Shown: positions 23,787-33,017, numbered from the stretch's first letter. The stretch: DNA of 56,440 nucleotides from GWC2-45-44 sp041661665 (GCA_041661665.1 JBAZTW010000013.1:1-56440); one strand, 5' to 3'. Translations and numbers: made by a program. The notes: a model not told the origin generated them from the letters alone.

Positions 23787-24422
23787 TTATCTTGAACAGA
23801 ATTCAATAACAAGCTGGTCTTCAATCGGCAGTTGGATATCCTGTCTTGTCGGCAGAGCAAGCACTGTTGCAGCAGGAGTATTAGCATCGAGCTGCAGCCA
23901 GGGCTGAGCAGAGAAATTAGGATTAGTGGCAAGCTGCTCTTTGATTCTCTTTTTGCTCTTTTCGGCGGACTTTACAGTAATTTTATCACCAATGCCAACG
24001 GTAAAATCAGGGACATCAACCTTTTTATTATTGATGTAAATGTGGCCGTGGGAGATAAGCTGTCTTGCAGCTTTTCTTGAAGCGGCAAAGTTTATCTTAT
24101 AGACAACGTTGTCGAGCCTTCTTTCGAGCAGAGCAAGGAGGACTTCGCCGGTGTTGCCCTTTGTTTTTTCGGCTCTGGAGACATAGGTCATAAATTGTCT
24201 TTCGCCAAGCCCATAGTATCTCTTCACTTTCTGCTTTTCACGGAAGCGGACGCCATAATCACTGCCCCTTCCCTTTTTCCAGCCGTGCATACCCGGAGCG
24301 AGATTTTTTTGCTTTTTCTCAATTGGGCATTTCGCGGTTTCACAGCGAACACCTTTTAGCATCAGCTTCATACCTTCTCGTCGGCACAGCCTGCATGATG
24401 GATCAATCGTTATACGTCCCAT
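23787..24422 (-). CDS. rpsD: 30S ribosomal protein S4 (zinc type)
   Basis: A 211-aa primary 16S rRNA-binding protein. The N-terminus keeps four zinc cysteines (CRLCRREG, then CETAKC), and an S4 RNA-binding domain lies at about residues 100-165 (RRLDNVVYKINFA, ISHGHIYINNKKV). It sits between rpsK and rpoA as in alpha operons, where S4 often represses translation. Confidence 0.97.
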   Translation of the reverse strand: MGRITIDPSCRLCRREGMKLMLKGVRCETAKCPIEKKQKNLAPGMHGWKKGRGSDYGVRFREKQKVKRYYGLGERQFMTYVSRAEKTKGNTGEVLLALLERRLDNVVYKINFAASRKAARQLISHGHIYINNKKVDVPDFTVGIGDKITVKSAEKSKKRIKEQLATNPNFSAQPWLQLDANTPAATVLALPTRQDIQLPIEDQLVIEFCSR

Positions 24423-24447
24423 ATTTTTAAAAACTCCAAACTTTTAG

Positions 24448-24819
24448 TTAAACTCTTCTTTTCTTTGGCGGCCTGCAGCCATTGTGCGGAATCGGAGTAA
24501 CATCTTCGATAGAAGATATTCTCAGTCCGGCGGCCTGGAGAGCAGAGACGGCAGACTCACGCCCTGAACCAGGTCCTTTTACTCTGACTTCGACTTCACG
24601 AACACCGGAACGCTTTGCGGCATTGGCACATTTTTCCGCGGCTCTCTGAGCGGCAAAAGGCGTACTTTTTCTTGAGCCTTTGAAGCCGACAGTGCCGGCA
24701 GAGTCGCTGCTTATCGTGTCGCCATCAACGTCGGTTATAGTAATCTGTGTATTGTTGAAAGTCGCTCTGATGTGAACGATACCTTTTACAACATTCTTTC
24801 TGATTTTACTTTTAGCCAT
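24448..24819 (-). CDS. rpsK: 30S ribosomal protein S11
   Basis: A 123-aa protein of usual length with GIVHIRATFNNTQITITD, GVREVEVRVKGPGSGRE and the C-terminal DVTPIPHNGCRPPKKRRV. It forms part of the 30S platform. It follows rpsM by 21 bp. Confidence 0.98.
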   Translation of the reverse strand: MAKSKIRKNVVKGIVHIRATFNNTQITITDVDGDTISSDSAGTVGFKGSRKSTPFAAQRAAEKCANAAKRSGVREVEVRVKGPGSGRESAVSALQAAGLRISSIEDVTPIPHNGCRPPKKRRV

Positions 24820-24840
24820 TTATTTAGAATACCTCACTTA

Positions 24841-25227
24841 TTAGCCATGCATTTCTTTGACGCCCTTTTTGCCGGCGACGGTCTTTCGTTTTCCTTTTCG
24901 AGTTCGAGCATTGCTCTGGGTCTGCTGGCCTCTGCACGGCAGACCTTTTCTGTGACGGATGCCTCGATAGCAACCGATGTCTCTAAGTCTTGCGATGTTC
25001 TGCGAGACCTGCCTGCGAAGCTGACCTTCAACGAGATAGTCACGGTCGATAATCTGCGCGATTTTGCTCACTTCATCTTCCGTGAGCTTCCCGGCGTGAA
25101 CTGTCGATTCAATGCCAAGCTCTTTTAGAATTTTTTTGGCGATAAACGGTCCAATGCCGTGTATGTACAGCAGAGAAATACTTACCGCTTTGTTATTTGG
25201 TATATCAACACCAACTATACGAGGCAT
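24841..25227 (-). CDS. rpsM: 30S ribosomal protein S13
   Basis: A 128-aa protein with MPRIVGVDIPNNK, YIHGIG and the C-terminal GLPCRGQQTQSNARTRKG, standard for S13 at the head of the 30S. It lies between rpmJ and rpsK. Confidence 0.98.
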   Translation of the reverse strand: MPRIVGVDIPNNKAVSISLLYIHGIGPFIAKKILKELGIESTVHAGKLTEDEVSKIAQIIDRDYLVEGQLRRQVSQNIARLRDIGCYRGIRHRKGLPCRGQQTQSNARTRKGKRKTVAGKKGVKEMHG

Positions 25228-25251
25228 AAGAAAACCTTTCCTTATTAAAAA

Positions 25252-25368
25252 TCAGCCTTGTCTCTGTTTATGGCGAGAATTAGCCGGACAGATAACGCGT
25301 ACAACGCCTTTGCGTCGCACTATTTTACAATTTTCACATATTCTTTTAACAGAACTTCTAACTTTCAT
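25252..25368 (-). CDS. rpmJ: 50S ribosomal protein L36
   Basis: A 38-aa protein read on the minus strand, starting MKVRSSVKRICENCKIVRRK and ending KQRQG. The zinc ligands (CENC, a later Cys in VICPANSRH and the His) are intact, so this is the zinc form. It lies 13 bp after infA and 24 bp before rpsM, as expected. Confidence 0.95.
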   Translation of the reverse strand: MKVRSSVKRICENCKIVRRKGVVRVICPANSRHKQRQG

Positions 25369-25381
25369 AACGACCTCAAAC

Positions 25382-25597
25382 TCAATTTCTCAAAACAATT
25401 CGACCTTTGGTCAGGTCATAAGGCGACATTTCGATAGTAACCTTATCGCCTGAAAGGATTCGGATAAAATGCATTCGCATTTTCCCGGAAACGTGAGCAA
25501 TAATAATATGCCCATTTTCAAGCTGTACTCTGAACATCGCGTTCGGCAATGTTTCAAGTATAGTTCCTTCAACTTTTATCGCGTCTTTTTTTGACAT
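25382..25597 (-). CDS. infA: Translation initiation factor IF-1
   Basis: A 71-aa single S1/OB-fold protein (MSKKDAIKVEGTILETLPNA; GKMRMHFIRILSGDKVTIE; SPYDLTKGRIVLRN) that blocks the A site during initiation. It is at the normal length and the normal place after map. Confidence 0.98.
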   Translation of the reverse strand: MSKKDAIKVEGTILETLPNAMFRVQLENGHIIIAHVSGKMRMHFIRILSGDKVTIEMSPYDLTKGRIVLRN

Positions 25598-25627
25598 ATA
25601 TAATTTTATACTAAAATAGTATCGCTG

Positions 25628-26407
25628 TCAGCTTAGAGTAAGCACTTCACAGCCGACGGCGGTAATCGCTATCGTATGCTCAAAATGAGCGGATGGTTTT
25701 CCATCGCGAGTAACAACCGTCCAGCCATCGCTAAGCGACTTTACACTGCACGAGCCTGCGTTAACCATAGGCTCGACTGCGAGTATCATTCCTTCCCGCA
25801 GCAGAATATCGTGTCTGAGCAGTTCGGCGTTGACAAAATTCTGGACTTTCGGTTCTTCGTGCATTTCTGTACCAATACCATGTCCGACGAAATCTCTGAC
25901 AACTGAAAAGCCCTGCGACTCGACATATTTTTGCATTTTGCCGGCAACACTGCTCCATTTTACTCCAGGTTTGCTTTCTTCAATCGCAATATCGAGCATT
26001 CTCTTTGTCGCATCCATCAGCCGCTGTTTAGTATCGCTGATTTTCCCGATTGCAATTGTCGTAGCCGCATCGCCGCAGTATCCGTCAAGTTTTACGCCGA
26101 AGTCAACACTGAGGATGTCGCCATCTTTCAGAATGACTTTTTCAGACGGTATTCCGTGTACTACCTGTTCGTTAAGCGAGGCACATATCGCGGCGGGAAA
26201 ATCATTTTTCCCACAGGGATTTTTTACGCCCTTGAACAGTGGAATAGCGCCAGCCTGTCGGGTCATATCCTCGGCGATTTTATTCAAAAACGCCGTGGTC
26301 ATCCCGACCGCTGCACACTCTTTCAATTTTAAAAGAACATCGGCAACAACCTTGCCAGCTCTTCGCATTAATTCTATTTCTCTGCGACTTCTAAGGTTTA
26401 TCGCCAT
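25628..26407 (-). CDS. map: Methionine aminopeptidase, type I
   Basis: A 259-aa metalloprotease that removes the initiator Met. The metal ligands are visible as DFGVKLDGYCGDAATT (two Asp), GHGIGTEMHEEP (His, Glu) and EHT near the C-terminus, with the His of VVHGIP. The short N-terminus is that of type Ia. It lies 5 bp after adk. Confidence 0.97.
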   Translation of the reverse strand: MAINLRSRREIELMRRAGKVVADVLLKLKECAAVGMTTAFLNKIAEDMTRQAGAIPLFKGVKNPCGKNDFPAAICASLNEQVVHGIPSEKVILKDGDILSVDFGVKLDGYCGDAATTIAIGKISDTKQRLMDATKRMLDIAIEESKPGVKWSSVAGKMQKYVESQGFSVVRDFVGHGIGTEMHEEPKVQNFVNAELLRHDILLREGMILAVEPMVNAGSCSVKSLSDGWTVVTRDGKPSAHFEHTIAITAVGCEVLTLS

Positions 26408-26412
26408 TTTAT

Positions 26413-27072
26413 TTACTTAGCCAATATAAGGCTTTCGAGCTTTTCAATTATTTCCGCAGTTACGGCATCAATCGCTCTATCGGCATCAACGTCCAGTACT
26501 TCTCCGCCGGCATCGGTATAATAACCGACCACGGCCGAGGTCTGCTGATGATAAGTTTTAAGCCTTTCCCTTATCACATCAGGTTTGTCGTCGAGTCTCT
26601 GCGTCAGCGACTGACCCTTACATTTATCACAGAAACCATCAACTTTCGGCCTGAGCGATTTAATATGATAAACTGCGCCGCAGGTCGGACAGCTTCTTCT
26701 GCCGGTAATTCTATTTTCAACAACACTGTCATCAATAATCAGATTGACAACGGCATCGATAACATTTCCTTTTCGTTTCAGCTCTTTGTCAAGTTCGGCA
26801 GCCTGAACAACCGTTCTTGGAAAACCATCAAGAACACAATTGCCTTTCGCCTTTGTAATTGCGCCGACCATCATTTCGATAATCAAATCATCGGGCACAA
26901 GTTTGCCGGAATCCATAAAGCTCTGAGCTTTTTTGCCGAGTTCCGTTCCTGCGGCTCTTTCGCTTCTCAAGATGTCGCCGCTGGACAAATGTGTGAGCTT
27001 AAACTTATCAATAATACGTTTACACTGAGTACCTTTGCCGGCGCCGGGAGGGCCAAGAAGAACAACTACCAT
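26413..27072 (-). CDS. adk: Adenylate kinase (zinc-lid type)
   Basis: A 219-aa enzyme that interconverts ATP, AMP and ADP. The P-loop GPPGAGKGTQ (residues 7-16), the DGFPRT motif and a LID domain with CPTCGAVYH...CDKC cysteines for structural zinc are present. Its start overlaps the secY stop by 7 nt. Confidence 0.97.
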   Translation of the reverse strand: MVVVLLGPPGAGKGTQCKRIIDKFKLTHLSSGDILRSERAAGTELGKKAQSFMDSGKLVPDDLIIEMMVGAITKAKGNCVLDGFPRTVVQAAELDKELKRKGNVIDAVVNLIIDDSVVENRITGRRSCPTCGAVYHIKSLRPKVDGFCDKCKGQSLTQRLDDKPDVIRERLKTYHQQTSAVVGYYTDAGGEVLDVDADRAIDAVTAEIIEKLESLILAK

Positions 27073-28436
27073 CCTCTTGCTCCTTTTATCCTGCCGCCGG
27101 AACTAAAGCCTTCATAATTTCTCATTATCAGATTCGATTCAACTCTCTGAACCAAATCAAGCGAAACACTCACAACGATGAGCAGTCCTGTACCGCCAAA
27201 GAATGAGGCAACCTGCCAATCAATTGACAAGCCGGGCATCTGAGCAATAACCGTCGGAACAACGGCGATAATCGCCAGGAACGCAGCGCCGTAGAAAGTA
27301 ATTCGAGCCATAACAGTTTCAAGATATTCGGCAGTTCTAAAGCCAGGTCGCAGACCCGGAATGAAGCTGCCGGAGTTTCTGAGATTCTTGGCCATTTCCT
27401 TCGGCTGGAACTGAACTGTCGTCCAGAAATAGGAAAACAAAATAATCATAATTATATAGATAACATTGTAAGTATAAGCGCCGGGCTGCAACGCCATCGC
27501 AATATTTCCGAGAATCGCTGAGTTGGCAAGCTTTTCAATGCTGAGAAGCTGGCCGACAACAATCGGCGGAAACTGCATTAAGCTCGATGCAAAGATAATC
27601 GGCATAACGCCGCCGTGGTTGATTCGTAATGGAAGATAGTGCCTCTGGCCGCCATACATTCTTCGGCCACGCATTTGTTTTGCCTGCTGGACGGGAATTC
27701 TACGCTGCCCTTGAGTGATGAGGATTGCACCAGCAACAACAAAGACAAAAGCCACTATAAGAAACAAAATTTTTGCCGGGCCGTAAGTGCCGCTGGCTGA
27801 GCCGGCGCCAACTGTTAGAGAGGAATTTTGCCATACTTTTAAAATCGTGCCTGGCATCGCAGCGACAATGCCTGCCATAATCAAAAGGCTTATGCCATTG
27901 CCAATTCCATATTCGTCAATCTGCTCACCAAGCCACATCAGGAAAATTGTGCCGGCAGTCATACCGATAGTACCAAGAATCAGACAGGCGTTTTCCATAC
28001 CAGGATAAGCAAATGGTTGCATCATTTTCATAAACATCATTGACTGCACGATACATATAGGCACAGTGAGATAGCGAGTGTATTCCTGGATTTTTTTGTA
28101 GCCGGTCTGGCCTTCTGCTTTGAGTTTTTTGAGGGAAGGCATAACTTCGCCGAGCAGCATCAATATAATAGATGCCGTGATATACGGCATAATACCGAGA
28201 CCGAAAAGACTGCTTCTTTTAAGATTGCCGCCGCTGAGCATCTGGAGATGTTCCAACGCCCTGTTGACCGGACTATTCTGGTCGCGATTCTCCGAAGCGC
28301 CAATCATTTTCTGCTGGTCAACGCACGGCAGAGCAATGTGGAAACCAAGCCTGAAAATAATCAGCAGCGCTATGGTGAACAGCACCTTGTTCCTCAGGTC
28401 AGGAATCTTAAAGATATTTACAGCAGCATTAAACAT
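27066..28436 (-). CDS. secY: Protein translocase subunit SecY
   Basis: A 456-aa channel protein with ten membrane spans, including GIMPYITASIILML and the cytoplasmic loop around RMYGGQRHYLPLRINHGGVMPIIFA, standard for SecY. It exports proteins with SecE (gene at 52831) and SecA. It lies between rplO and adk. Confidence 0.98.
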   Translation of the reverse strand: MFNAAVNIFKIPDLRNKVLFTIALLIIFRLGFHIALPCVDQQKMIGASENRDQNSPVNRALEHLQMLSGGNLKRSSLFGLGIMPYITASIILMLLGEVMPSLKKLKAEGQTGYKKIQEYTRYLTVPICIVQSMMFMKMMQPFAYPGMENACLILGTIGMTAGTIFLMWLGEQIDEYGIGNGISLLIMAGIVAAMPGTILKVWQNSSLTVGAGSASGTYGPAKILFLIVAFVFVVAGAILITQGQRRIPVQQAKQMRGRRMYGGQRHYLPLRINHGGVMPIIFASSLMQFPPIVVGQLLSIEKLANSAILGNIAMALQPGAYTYNVIYIIMIILFSYFWTTVQFQPKEMAKNLRNSGSFIPGLRPGFRTAEYLETVMARITFYGAAFLAIIAVVPTVIAQMPGLSIDWQVASFFGGTGLLIVVSVSLDLVQRVESNLIMRNYEGFSSGGRIKGARGW

Positions 28437-28453
28437 TTGTCTTCCTTGTCAAA

Positions 28454-28900
28454 TTATGCGACCACCTTCGCAGCGCCGCCGCAGCTTAAAATTTTGTCAT
28501 GAGCGGTTTTGCTGAACTTATGTACATTGACATCGAGCTTTTTGGTTAATTCGCCGTCGCCAAGCAGTTTTACTCTGCTGTCTGCACTGCTGATAAGCCC
28601 GGCAACAAAAAGACGCTTAACGTCGATAACTGCGCCATCTTCAAACCCGTCAAGCTGGGAAACATTGACGACTTCGTATCGTGTTGTGAAATTAAAATTG
28701 TTGAAGCCCCGTTTTGGCAAACGCCTGTATAACGGCACTTGTCCGCCTTCGTAGCCAAGTCTCAATTTACAGCCCGACCTGCTGCCGGCGCCTTTAGCGC
28801 CTCTGGTACTGGTTTTGCCGTGTCCGCTGCCAATGCCCTTGCCGACGCGCTTACGCTGTTTATCGTGTCCTGCTATTGAAGTTATTTCATGATTCATCAT
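28454..28900 (-). CDS. rplO: 50S ribosomal protein L15
   Basis: A 148-aa protein with the Gly/Lys-rich N-terminus (RVGKGIGSGHGKTSTRGAKG) and YEGGQVPLYRRLPKRGF. It follows rpsE after 7 bp; the rpmD gene that usually intervenes is missing. Confidence 0.97.
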   Translation of the reverse strand: MMNHEITSIAGHDKQRKRVGKGIGSGHGKTSTRGAKGAGSRSGCKLRLGYEGGQVPLYRRLPKRGFNNFNFTTRYEVVNVSQLDGFEDGAVIDVKRLFVAGLISSADSRVKLLGDGELTKKLDVNVHKFSKTAHDKILSCGGAAKVVA

Positions 28901-28907
28901 GATTGTA

Positions 28908-29423
28908 TCACCACCTTTTTACCGCTTCTACCGTTATGCCGCGAAGGTCGCTAATCGCCTGCGGGTCACGAAGTTTTAACAAACCATCCATCGTCGCTTT
29001 TACAACATTTTTTGTTGTAGTGCTGCCGTACACTTTCGTCAGAATGTCGTGTACGCCCGCCAGTTCCAGTACCGCTCTTGCGCTTCCGCCTGCGATAACG
29101 CCGGTGCCTGGGCTTGCGGGCAGCATTTTAATTTTAGTCGCGCCAAACCTGCCGATAATCTGATGCGGAATCGTCTGGCCGTAAAGCGAGACGTGCTGCA
29201 GCTGTTTTTTTGCATCTTTGACAGCCTTTTCAACGGCTTTGGGCACTTCTCTTGCTTTGCCATAACCGATACCAACGGTGCCTTTTCTGTCGCCAACAGC
29301 TACCATAGCGCTGAAACTGAACCGTCTGCCGCCCTTTACGACTTTGGCGCAACGGAAGACTTTAACAACAGTGTCTTCTATAGCGCCTTCCTGACTAACC
29401 ATAACTCTTGAATCTTCAGCCAA
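28908..29423 (-). CDS. rpsE: 30S ribosomal protein S5
   Basis: A 171-aa protein with VVKGGRRFSFSAMVAVGD, the GYGKAREVP motif and ASPGTGVIAGG. It starts at a TTG codon (29423) supported by GGAG 7 nt upstream; an in-frame ATG at 29402 is the alternative. It stabilises decoding in the 30S body. Confidence 0.96.
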   Translation of the reverse strand: MAEDSRVMVSQEGAIEDTVVKVFRCAKVVKGGRRFSFSAMVAVGDRKGTVGIGYGKAREVPKAVEKAVKDAKKQLQHVSLYGQTIPHQIIGRFGATKIKMLPASPGTGVIAGGSARAVLELAGVHDILTKVYGSTTTKNVVKATMDGLLKLRDPQAISDLRGITVEAVKRW

Positions 29424-29467
29424 TTTTAATCTCCGATTTTGGGCAATTAGCTATTGCTTAAATACAT

Positions 29468-29833
29468 TTAGAAAATCAGGCCTGCTTCTCTTGCAGCCAT
29501 AGCGAGAGCTTTAACTCTGCCGTGGTACTTGAAGCGGCTTCTGTCAAATCTAACAGCTTTTATACCGACCTGCATAGCCTGCTTTGCAATTTCAGCGCCT
29601 ACTATTTTAGCAGCGTTGATGTTGCCGGTTTTTTTCAGACTCTCGCGCAGCGCGGGCTGTTTGGTGCCTGCCGAGGCAAGCGTAACGCCAGCAATGTCAT
29701 CAATAATCTGAGCGTAAATATGACGGTTTGACCTGAAAATACTCAGTCTTGGTCTTTCCGGAGTACCGACAACATTTTTACGTACTCTGAATTTACGTCT
29801 AACTCTTGCTTTTTTTATTCTGTCAATCTGCAT
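29468..29833 (-). CDS. rplR: 50S ribosomal protein L18
   Basis: A 121-aa 5S rRNA-binding protein (RKFRVRKNVVGTPERPRLSI at the N-terminus; C-terminal FDRSRFKYHGRVKALAMAAR). The ATG at 29833 is preferred over an upstream TTG. Confidence 0.97.
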   Translation of the reverse strand: MQIDRIKKARVRRKFRVRKNVVGTPERPRLSIFRSNRHIYAQIIDDIAGVTLASAGTKQPALRESLKKTGNINAAKIVGAEIAKQAMQVGIKAVRFDRSRFKYHGRVKALAMAAREAGLIF

Positions 29834-29906
29834 TTGCAAATCTCAAAAAAAATCACTTTAATTTTTATTATTTCAGGCTGCACGAGCCTCTTATTTACCT
29901 GCGATA

Positions 29907-30485
29907 TTAAGCAGCGCCGCCAACAACAGCCTTACCGACCTTACGTTTAATATGCTGGCCTGCGTATCGAATGCCCTTACCCTGATAAGGTTCCGGCGGT
30001 CTAACTTTTCTAATATTTGAAGCGAACTGGCCAAGTTCCTGCTTATCGTATCCTGTGAGCGTAAATTTCGCAGGAATATCATTTCCCTTTGTAGCAGGCA
30101 CGTCAATAGTCGCCTTTACGCTTTTGGGTATTTTAATTTCAACCGGATGGCTGAAACCAACGGTTACAACTATGTTTCCTGCCTGTTCCTTGACGCTGTA
30201 GCCGGTGCCATAGATTTCGAGTTTTTGTTCGAAGCCTTTGCTGACGCCGATTATCATATTGTTTATCAGCGACCTTACTGTTCCGTGCATAGCTTTTTCA
30301 AGTTTTGCCTCTGGCGCGAGATTATCAACAATAACGCCTTTCGCTGCATCAACGCTGACTTTTATATTAGGATGAGATTCTATCGTTAGCGTACCTTTTG
30401 GGCCGCTGACTTTGACCATCCTGTCAACAACATCAACCTTTACGCCTGCCGGAATACTAACTGGTTTTTTTCCTATTCTGCTCAT
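29907..30485 (-). CDS. rplF: 50S ribosomal protein L6
   Basis: A 192-aa protein starting MSRIGKKPVSIPAGV, with the C-terminal PEPYQGKGIRYAGQHIKRKVGK. It has a slight Ala/Gly C-terminal extension. Its ATG overlaps the rpsH stop (TAATG). Confidence 0.97.
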   Translation of the reverse strand: MSRIGKKPVSIPAGVKVDVVDRMVKVSGPKGTLTIESHPNIKVSVDAAKGVIVDNLAPEAKLEKAMHGTVRSLINNMIIGVSKGFEQKLEIYGTGYSVKEQAGNIVVTVGFSHPVEIKIPKSVKATIDVPATKGNDIPAKFTLTGYDKQELGQFASNIRKVRPPEPYQGKGIRYAGQHIKRKVGKAVVGGAA

Positions 30486-30883
30486 TAACTCACCGTACAA
30501 AGTATTTCGCCGCCGATATTCTCAGCTCTGCATTGTTTATCAGTCATTACGCCTTTATTTGTCGAAATAACAGCGATACCCATACCATTGACAACATTAG
30601 GCAGCTTATCAACAGCAAGATATACTCTCTTGCCTGTCTTGCTGATTCTCTTAACTTCTGTTATCACCGGCGTGCCGTCCATCGCATACTTAAGCTGAAT
30701 CTTTATAAAACCCTGCCCCGTGGCATCGTCGATTTTATCAAAGCCGCTGATGTATCCTTCGGTAAGCAGTACCTGCGCGATACCTCGGCAGATTTTCGAC
30801 GCTTTGACATCAACGTTTTCCTTGCCTGCAAAAGCAGCGTTTCTTACTCTCGTAAGCATATCCGCTATCGGATCACTGTGCAT
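30485..30883 (-). CDS. rpsH: 30S ribosomal protein S8
   Basis: A 132-aa protein starting MHSDPIADMLTRVRNA, with the C-terminal GIAVISTNKGVMTDKQCRA signature. It is the 16S rRNA central-domain binder and the classic repressor of spc operons. Confidence 0.97.
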   Translation of the reverse strand: MHSDPIADMLTRVRNAAFAGKENVDVKASKICRGIAQVLLTEGYISGFDKIDDATGQGFIKIQLKYAMDGTPVITEVKRISKTGKRVYLAVDKLPNVVNGMGIAVISTNKGVMTDKQCRAENIGGEILCTVS

Positions 30884-30946
30884 TTGACAAATTCCTGTAA
30901 AAAACTTAACTTTAACGCCCTGCGATGTCGCTCGGGCTCTGAATAC

Positions 30947-31132
30947 TTACCAGCTTGCCTTTTTGAGGCCTGGAATTTTACCTTCGCCGGCGAGCTTTCG
31001 CAGACACAGGCGACAAATTTTAAACTTTTTATAAACCGCATGACTTCTTCCGCATAACTGGCATCTCGTATATGCCCGTGTGCTGAACTTTGGTTTTTTT
31101 CTGCTTTTATTAACAAGAGCTTTTGTTGACAT
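30947..31132 (-). CDS. rpsN: 30S ribosomal protein S14, type Z
   Basis: A 61-aa zinc form with CQLCGRSHAVYKKFKICRLCLRKLA. The ATG at 31132 is preceded by AGGGAG with 6-nt spacing; a TTG one codon upstream is the alternative. Type Z needs zinc, unlike the 101-aa form of proteobacteria. Confidence 0.96.
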   Translation of the reverse strand: MSTKALVNKSRKKPKFSTRAYTRCQLCGRSHAVYKKFKICRLCLRKLAGEGKIPGLKKASW

Positions 31133-31135
31133 CAA

Positions 31136-31675
31136 CTACTCCCTGAAAGGCATACCGAACAGTCTGAGCAGCTCTCTGGCCTGGTCATCTGTCTGGGCTG
31201 TCGTAACAAATGTAATATTCATACCCTGGGTTGTCTCAACCTTGACAGGGTCAATTTCCGGAAATACGGTCTGCTCACTCATACCGATAGAATAATTTCC
31301 CATACCATCGAAACTCTTCGGGTTCAGACCTCTGAAGTCCTTAACTCGCGGGATAGCGAGGTTGATGAGCCTGTCCATAAACTCAAACATTCTCTGGCCG
31401 CGAAGCGTAACTTTCAGGCCTGTGTTTTCGCCTTCTCTGACCTTAAAGTTAGACACGCTCTTTTTAGCCTTGCAGACCTGTGGTTTTTGGCCGGCAATCA
31501 TTGTGAGGTCCGCTAAGGCTGACTCAAGGAATTTTTTGTCCTGAGTAGCCTTGCCAATACCCATAGAGATAACCACCTTCTCCATTCTGGGTACAGCCAT
31601 GGAGCTTTTGTAATTATACTTTTCCTTCAGAGCAGGAACTACTTTCGATTTATACAGGTCGCTTAACCTTGCCAT
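31136..31675 (-). CDS. rplE: 50S ribosomal protein L5
   Basis: A 179-aa 5S rRNA-binding protein with NYKSSMAVPRMEKVVISMGI, LRGQRMFEFMDRLINLAIPR and the C-terminal GMNITFVTTAQTDDQARELL. It has normal length and place between rplX and rpsN. Confidence 0.98.
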   Translation of the reverse strand: MARLSDLYKSKVVPALKEKYNYKSSMAVPRMEKVVISMGIGKATQDKKFLESALADLTMIAGQKPQVCKAKKSVSNFKVREGENTGLKVTLRGQRMFEFMDRLINLAIPRVKDFRGLNPKSFDGMGNYSIGMSEQTVFPEIDPVKVETTQGMNITFVTTAQTDDQARELLRLFGMPFRE

Positions 31676-31767
31676 TTTAAAAACCTTATTATGTCAATAT
31701 TCTGTTCACCTACTGATATATCAGTGGGCTAAGTACATCATCGTACCGACAACAGCTTAATTTGCTG

Positions 31768-32100
31768 CTATTCGGCCTTTCTAACAATACCGATTTCAGT
31801 GCCGTCGGTTGCAATGCGTTTCTTTTCGCCTTTTTTGCCGACGACAAACTTAACTCTTGTCCCTTTTGAAGTTTTCGGGTTGACCGGCTGGACATTGCTG
31901 ATATGCACAGACTGCTCAATCTGGATTCTGCCGCCCTGCGGATATTTTCTGCTGGGCTTTACATGTTTGTATCGTCTGTTGACAGATTCAACAATCACCC
32001 TGTCCTTTGAGGTAATAACACGCATTACTTTGGCGACGGTGCCTTTGCCTTCGCCGGTTATTACTTCAACCATATCGCCTTTTTTTACATTTCTTGCCAT
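31768..32100 (-). CDS. rplX: 50S ribosomal protein L24
   Basis: A 110-aa protein with a KOW motif near the N-terminus (KKGDMVEVITGEGKGTVAKV). It starts assembly of the 50S by binding the 5' end of 23S rRNA. The 92-bp gap to rplE is without a gene. Confidence 0.97.
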   Translation of the reverse strand: MARNVKKGDMVEVITGEGKGTVAKVMRVITSKDRVIVESVNRRYKHVKPSRKYPQGGRIQIEQSVHISNVQPVNPKTSKGTRVKFVVGKKGEKKRIATDGTEIGIVRKAE

Positions 32101-32131
32101 AATTCAAACTCTCTTATCTGACCAAAGTTAA

Positions 32132-32521
32132 TTAAACCACTTCGCTGGCCAGAGAAACAATCTTCATATAATTTTTTTCTCTCAGCTCTCTTGCTACCGC
32201 GCCAAAAATTCTTGTTCCGACCGGATTGCCATCAGCATCTATAATAACACCGGCATTTCTATCAAATCTTACATAACTGCCATCAGGCCTTCTGATAGGA
32301 TGCTTTGTTCTGATAACAACGCATTTATATGTTTTTTTTCTGTCAAGCTGACAGGTCGGCAGCAATTTTTTTATGGCGACACATATAATATCGCCCACCG
32401 CCGCAGCGCCGCGAGTGGATTTTCCCAGCTTTGAACTGGTTTGGCCGTACACCATAATACACTGAGCCTGCTTTGCGCCAGAATTATCGGCAATATCTAT
32501 ATAAGCTTCTTGTTGTATCAC
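32132..32521 (-). CDS. rplN: 50S ribosomal protein L14
   Basis: A 129-aa protein starting MIQQEAYIDIADNSGAK with GTG as start codon and AAGGG 7 nt upstream. It carries the VIRTKHPIRRPDGSYVRFD region and ends near the usual L14 C-terminus. It forms an intersubunit bridge. Confidence 0.97.
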   Translation of the reverse strand: MIQQEAYIDIADNSGAKQAQCIMVYGQTSSKLGKSTRGAAAVGDIICVAIKKLLPTCQLDRKKTYKCVVIRTKHPIRRPDGSYVRFDRNAGVIIDADGNPVGTRIFGAVARELREKNYMKIVSLASEVV

Positions 32522-32537
32522 GCTTTATCCCTTACAG

Positions 32538-32807
32538 TTATACTTTTTCTATCGCTTTTTGAACGATATTAAGAAGCCGCCAGGCCTTAGTCTTGCTCAT
32601 CGGCCTGCACTGAACGACTTCGACGACATCGCCGACCTGAGCAACGTTCTGCTCATCATGAACACCGAACTTTGTGCGCCTGTTTATAAACTTGCCGTAC
32701 ACAGGGTGTTTAATCCTGTAGTCAATAACGATTCTAATGCTCTTGTCGCCGCTGCGGCTGACAACTTTGCCTCGTACAGTCTTTATTTGTTTTTTTTCGG
32801 CTTGCAT
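32538..32807 (-). CDS. rpsQ: 30S ribosomal protein S17
   Basis: An 89-aa OB-fold protein with VRGKVVSRSGDKSIRIVID and GDVVEVVQCRPMSKTKAWRL, of usual size. It directly abuts rpmC (adjacent coordinates). Confidence 0.97.
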   Translation of the reverse strand: MQAEKKQIKTVRGKVVSRSGDKSIRIVIDYRIKHPVYGKFINRRTKFGVHDEQNVAQVGDVVEVVQCRPMSKTKAWRLLNIVQKAIEKV

Positions 32808-33008
32808 TTATTTTTCGCCCTTTAACTGGCTTTGTCTAATAACGGTCTTAACTCTTGCGATATCCTTTTTTAAGTTTTTGAGCAAATGCGAATTTTCAAG
32901 CTTCTCTGTAACAGCTCTTGTTCTCATATCGAAAAGCTGCTTTTCGAGGCTTGCCAGTTCGCCTGCCCATTCATCCGATCTCATTTCTCTTATTTTTGAT
33001 GCTTTCAC
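32808..33008 (-). CDS. rpmC: 50S ribosomal protein L29
   Basis: A 66-aa two-helix protein (MKASKIREMRSDEWAGELAS..., KNLKKDIARVKTVIRQ) with a GTG start behind AAGGA. It lies at the polypeptide exit tunnel. No intergenic spacing before rpsQ. Confidence 0.96.
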   Translation of the reverse strand: MKASKIREMRSDEWAGELASLEKQLFDMRTRAVTEKLENSHLLKNLKKDIARVKTVIRQSQLKGEK

Positions 33009-33017
33009 GCTCTATCC

